Shown: one piece after another, positions 60,001-64,000 of the stretch | Position numbering within the stretch: position 1 is the first letter of the stretch | Layout: each line of letters starts with the position of its first letter | Origin: Aphelocoma coerulescens | Taxonomy: Eukaryota > Chordata > Aves > Passeriformes > Corvidae | Assembly (NCBI RefSeq): GCF_041296385.1 | Contig: NW_027183782.1 | Location: 1-64,000, forward strand | Direction: 5' to 3' | Length of the DNA stretch: 64,000 bases | Position numbers and translations under genes: made by a program | The notes under the pieces: model-generated | Databases searched by the model: none | What the model saw: only the letters and a program-made list of their open reading frames with translations | What the model was told of the DNA's origin: nothing

Positions 60001-63000
60001 GACCCCCAAAAATCCCCTTAAAGACCAAAATTCCCAAATAAAAGCCCCAAACCCCCTAAATCTCCTCAGGACCCCTGCAAAGCCACCCCTTAGCCCCGCC
60101 CACTCCCCTCTAGCCCCGCCCATTTCCCCTTTAGCCCCCGCCCCCTCCCGGCCCTGCCGACCCAAATTCCCCCCCAAAAACCCCCCAAAACCCCCAAAAT
60201 TCCAAAAAAAAAACACCCAGAGACCCCCAAAAATCCCCTTAAAGACCCAAAATTCCCAAATAAAAGCCCCCAAACCCCCTAAATCTCCTCAGGACCCCTG
60301 CAAAGCCACCCCTTAGCCCCGCCCATTTCCCCTTTAGCCCCGCCCCCTCCCGGCCCTGCCGACCCAAATTCCCCCCCAAAAACCCCCCAAAACCCCCAAA
60401 ATTCCAGAAAAAAACCCCCCAGAGCCCCCCAAAAATCCCCTTAAAGACCCAACATTCCCAAATAAAAGCCCCAAACCCCCTAAATCTCCTCAGGACCCCT
60501 GCAAAGCCACCCCTTAGCGCCCCGCCCATTTCCCCTTTAGCCCGCCCCCTCCCGGCCCTGCCGACCCAAATTCCCCCCCAAAAACCCCCCAAAACCCCCA
60601 AATTCCAAAAAAAACCCCCCCAGAGACCCCCAAAAATCCCCTTAAAGACCCAAAATTCCCCAAATAAAAGCCCCAAACCCCCTAAATCTCCTCAGGACCT
60701 CTGCAAAGCGACCCTTAGCCCCGCCACTCCCCCTCTAGCCCCGCCCATTTCCCTTTAGCCCCGCCCCCTCCCGGCCCTGCCGACCCAAATTCCCCCCCCA
60801 AAAACACCCCCAAAACCCCCAAAATTCCAAAAAAAACCCCCAGAGACCCCCAAAAATCCCCTTAAAGACCCAACATTCCCAAATAAAAGCCCCAAACCCC
60901 CTAAATCTCCTCAGGACCCCTGCAAAGCCACCCCTTAGCCCCGCCCATTTCCCCTTTAGCCCCGCCCCTCCCGGCCCTGCCGACCCAAATTCCCCCCCAA
61001 AAACCCCCCAAAACCCCCAAAATTCCAAAAAAAACCCCCCCAGAGACCCCCAAAAATCCCCTTAAAGACCCAAAATTCCCAAATAAAAGCCCCAAACCCC
61101 CTAAATCTCCTCAGGACCCCTGCAAAGCCACCCCTTAGCCCCGCCCACTCCCCCTCTAGCCCCGCCCATTTCCCCTTTAGCCCCGCCCCCTCCCGGCCCT
61201 GCCGACCCAAATTCCCCCCCAAAAACCCCCCAAAACCCCCAAGATTCCAGAAAAAAAACCCCCCCAGAGACCCCCAAAAATCCCCTTAAAGACCCAAAAT
61301 TCCCAAATAAAAGCCCCAAACCCCCTAAATCTCCTCAGGACCCCTGCAAAGCCACCCCTTAGCCCCGCCCATTTCCCCTTTAGCCCCGCCCCCTCCCGGC
61401 CCTGCCGACCCAAATTCCCCCCCAAAAACCCCCCAAAACCCCCAAAATTCCAAAAAAAACCCCCCAGAGACCCCCAAAAATCCCCTTAAAGACCCAAAAT
61501 TCCCAAATAAAAGCCCCAAACCCCCTAAATCTCCTCAGGACCTCTGCAAAGCCACCCCTTAGCCCCGCCCATTTCCCCTTTAGCCCCGCCCCCTCCCGGC
61601 CCTGCCGACCCAAATTCCCCCCCAAAACCCCCAAAACCCCCAAAATTCCAAAAAAAACCCCCCCAGAGACCCCCAAAAATCCCCTTAAAGACCCAAAATT
61701 CCCAAATAAAAGCCCCAAACCCCCTAAATCTCCTCAGGACCCCCAGCAAAGCCACCCCTTAGCCCCGCCCACTCCCCCTCTAGCCCCGCCCATTTCCCCT
61801 TTAGCCCCGCCCCCTCCCGGCCCTGCCGACCCAAATTCCCCCCCAAAAACCCCCCAAAACCCCCAAAAATCCAGAAAAAAACCCCCCAGAGACCCCAAAA
61901 ATCCCCTTAAAGACCCAAAATTCCCAAATAAAAGCCCCAAACCCCCTAAATCTCCTCAGGACCCCTGCAAAGCCACCCCTTAGCCCCGCCCATTTCCCCT
62001 TTAGCCCCGCCCCCTCCCGGCCCTGCCGACCCAAATTCCCCCCCAAAAACCCCCCAAAACCCCAAAATTCCAAAAAAAACCCCCCAGAGACCCCCAAAAA
62101 TCCCCTTAAAGACCCAAAATTCCCAAATAAAAGCCCCAAACCCCCTAAATCTCCTCAGGACCCCTGCAAAGCCACCCCTTAGCCCCGCCCATTTCCCCTT
62201 TAGCCCCGCCCCCTCCCGGCCCTGCCGACCCAAATTCCCCCCAAAAACCCCCCAAAACCCCCAAAATTCCAAAAAAAAACCCCCCCAGAGACCCCCAAAA
62301 ATCCCCTTAAAGACCCAAAATTCCCAAATAAAAGCCCCAAACCCCCTAAATCTCCTCAGGACCCCTGCAAAGCCACCCCTTAGCCCCGCCCACTCCCCCT
62401 CTAGCCCCCGCCCATTTCCCCTTTAGCCCCGCCCCCTCCCGGCCCTGCCGACCCAAATTCCCCCCCAAAAACCCCCCAAAACCCCCAAAATTCCAAAAAA
62501 AAACCCCCCAGAGACCCCCAAAAATCCCTTAAAGACCCAAAATTCCCAAATAAAAGCCCCAAACCCCCTAAATCTCCTCAGGACCCCTGCAAAGCCACCC
62601 CTTAGCCCCGCCCATTTCCCCTTTAGCCCCGCCCCCTCCCGGCCCTGCCGACCCAAATTCCCCCCCAAAAACCCCCCAAAACCCCCAAAATTCCAGAAAA
62701 AAAACCCCCCCAGAGACCCCAAAAATCCCTTAAAGACCCAACATTCCCAAATAAAAGCCCCAAACCCCCTAAATCTCCTCAGGACCCCTGCAAAGCCACC
62801 CCTTAGCCCCGCCCATTTCCCCTTTAGCCCCGCCCCCTCCGGCCCTGCCGACCCAATTCCCCCCCAAAAACCCCCCAAAACCCCCAAAATTCCAGAAAAA
62901 AACCCCCCAGAGACCCCCAAAAATCCCCTTAAAGACCCAACATTCCCAAATAAAAGCCCCAAACCCCCTAAATCTCCTCAGGACCCCTGCAAAGCCACCC

Positions 63001-64000
63001 CTTAGCCCCGCCCATTTCCCCTTTAGCCCCGCCCCCTCCCGGCCCTGCCGACCCAAATTCCCCCCCAAAAACCCCCCAAAACCCCCAAAATTCCAAAAAA
63101 AACCCCCCAGAGACCCCCAAAAATCCCCTTAAAGACCCAAAAATTCCCAAATAAAAGCCCCAAACCCCCTAAATCTCCTCAGGACCCCTGCAAAGCCACC
63201 CCTTAGCCCCGCCCATTTCCCTTTAGCCCCGCCCCCTCCCGGCCCTGCCGACCCAAATTCCCCCCCCAAAAACCCCCCAAAACCCCCAAAATTCCAAAAA
63301 AAACCCCCCAGAGACCCCCAAAAATCCCCTTAAAGACCCAAAATTCCAAATAAAAGCCCCAAACCCCCTAAATCTCCTCAGGACCCCTGCAAAGCCACCC
63401 TCCCTTAGCCCCGCCCCATTTCCCCTTTAGCCCCGCCCCCTCCCGGCCCTGCCGACCCAAATTCCCCCCCAAAAACCCCCCAAAACCCCCAAAATTCCAA
63501 AAAAAACCCCCCAGAGACCCCCAAAAATCCCCTTAAAGACCCAAAATTCCCAAATAAAAGCCCCCAAACCCCCTAAATCTCCTCAGGACCCCTGCAAAGC
63601 CACCCCTTAGCCCCGCCCATTTCCCCTTCTAGCCCCGCCCCCTCCCGGCCCTGCCGACCCAAATTCCCCCCCAAAAACCCCCCAAAACCCCCAAAATTCC
63701 AGAAAAAAAACCCCCCCAGAGACCCCCAAAAATCCCCTTAAAGACCCAAAATTCCCAAATAAAAGCCCCCAAACCCCCTAAATCTCCTCAGGACCCCCTG
63801 CAAAGCCACCCCTTAGCCCCGCCCATTTCCCCTTTAGCCCCGCCCCCTCCCGGCCCCTGCCGACCCAAATTCCCCCCCAAAAACCCCCCAAAACCCCCAA
63901 AATTCCAAAAAAAACCCCCCCAGAGACCCCCAAAAATCCCCTTAAAGACCCAAAATTCCCAAATAAAAGCCCCAAACCCCCTAAATCTCCTCAGGACCCC
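57001..64000 (+). repeat. Right segment: length-variable, indel-rich monomers
   Basis: One-base and few-base length changes become frequent again. Examples are CCGGCCCCTGCCGACC near 58686 and 63852, a CACATTTCCCCC variant near 59693, TTAGCGCCCCGCCC near 60514, CCCAATTCCCC near 62851, CCACCCTCCCTTAGC near 63397, and GGACCCCCTGCAAAG near 63792. Monomer order and orientation are unchanged. No boundary with unique DNA is reached and no gene is seen. Confidence 0.82.

Larger units (their letters stand above)
1..64000 (+). repeat. Satellite array of about 201/222-bp monomers, whole window
   Basis: The whole window is head-to-tail copies of one monomer, recognisable in each copy by TAAATCTCCTCAGGACCCC, TAGCCCCGCCC, CCGGCCCTGCCGACCC, the C7-A5-C6-A4-C5 tract and CCCAAATAAAAGCCCC in that order. 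Spacing between successive TAAATCTCCT starts is 201 bp (15064 to 15265) or 222 bp (15265 to 15487). By eye about 88 monomers are the long form, giving about 309 monomers. All have the same orientation, and no foreign insertion longer than a few bases was seen. The first and last monomers are cut by the window edges. Long homogeneous arrays with about 200-bp units are typical of eukaryotic satellites in centromeric, pericentromeric or other heterochromatin. Which of these applies cannot be told from sequence alone. I do not recognise the family by name. Confidence 0.98.

Noticed and set aside
1..64000. CRISPR array
   Set aside because: There are no short direct repeats separated by unique spacers. 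Everything between repeats is also repeated, and unit length is far too large.
1..64000. Ribosomal DNA spacer or tRNA/rRNA cluster
   Set aside because: No conserved rRNA or tRNA sequence or cloverleaf was seen in any monomer, and there is no unit larger than the higher-order satellite blocks.

Overview
The window is a single, uninterrupted tandem-repeat (satellite) array. From base 1 to base 64000 every stretch I read is a head-to-tail copy of one monomer, always in the same orientation. I see no convincing gene, RNA gene, transposable element, CRISPR array or unique flanking sequence. Both ends fall inside a monomer, so the array extends beyond the window on each side and its true length cannot be seen.

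The monomer comes in two lengths: about 201 bp (short, S; example 15064-15264) and about 222 bp (long, L; example 15265-15486). L differs by one extra copy of a 21-bp GC-box sub-repeat. I counted about 88 L monomers by eye, which implies about 309 monomers in total, roughly 28% L. The + strand of the S monomer is about 48% C, 31% A, 12% T and 8% G, so overall GC is moderate (about 56%) but the strand asymmetry is extreme. One half of the monomer carries the GC boxes and all the CpGs. The other half is alternating C-tracts and A-tracts.

Layout: (i) 1 to about 11.5 kb, many one-base homopolymer length changes; (ii) about 11.5-57 kb, a cleaner core with nested higher-order repeats (shared private variants at offsets of 3322, 6220, 3724, 846, 1248, 1450 and 13700 bp); (iii) about 57-64 kb, again rich in small length changes. 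The higher-order blocks, local block duplications and hybrid monomers are what repeated unequal exchange or replication slippage would leave behind.

Long minus-strand reading frames (up to 1306 codons) exist only because 201 and 222 are both multiples of three and the G/T-rich strand rarely spells a stop. I do not call them genes.

Organism: a large, gene-free, about 200-bp-period array points to eukaryotic heterochromatin. The C/A-tract-rich, G-poor style resembles satellite-like sequence I associate with bird (especially songbird) genomes, but that is an impression at low confidence, not a search result. No metabolic or defence system is encoded here. What may be new is the satellite itself and its higher-order architecture.
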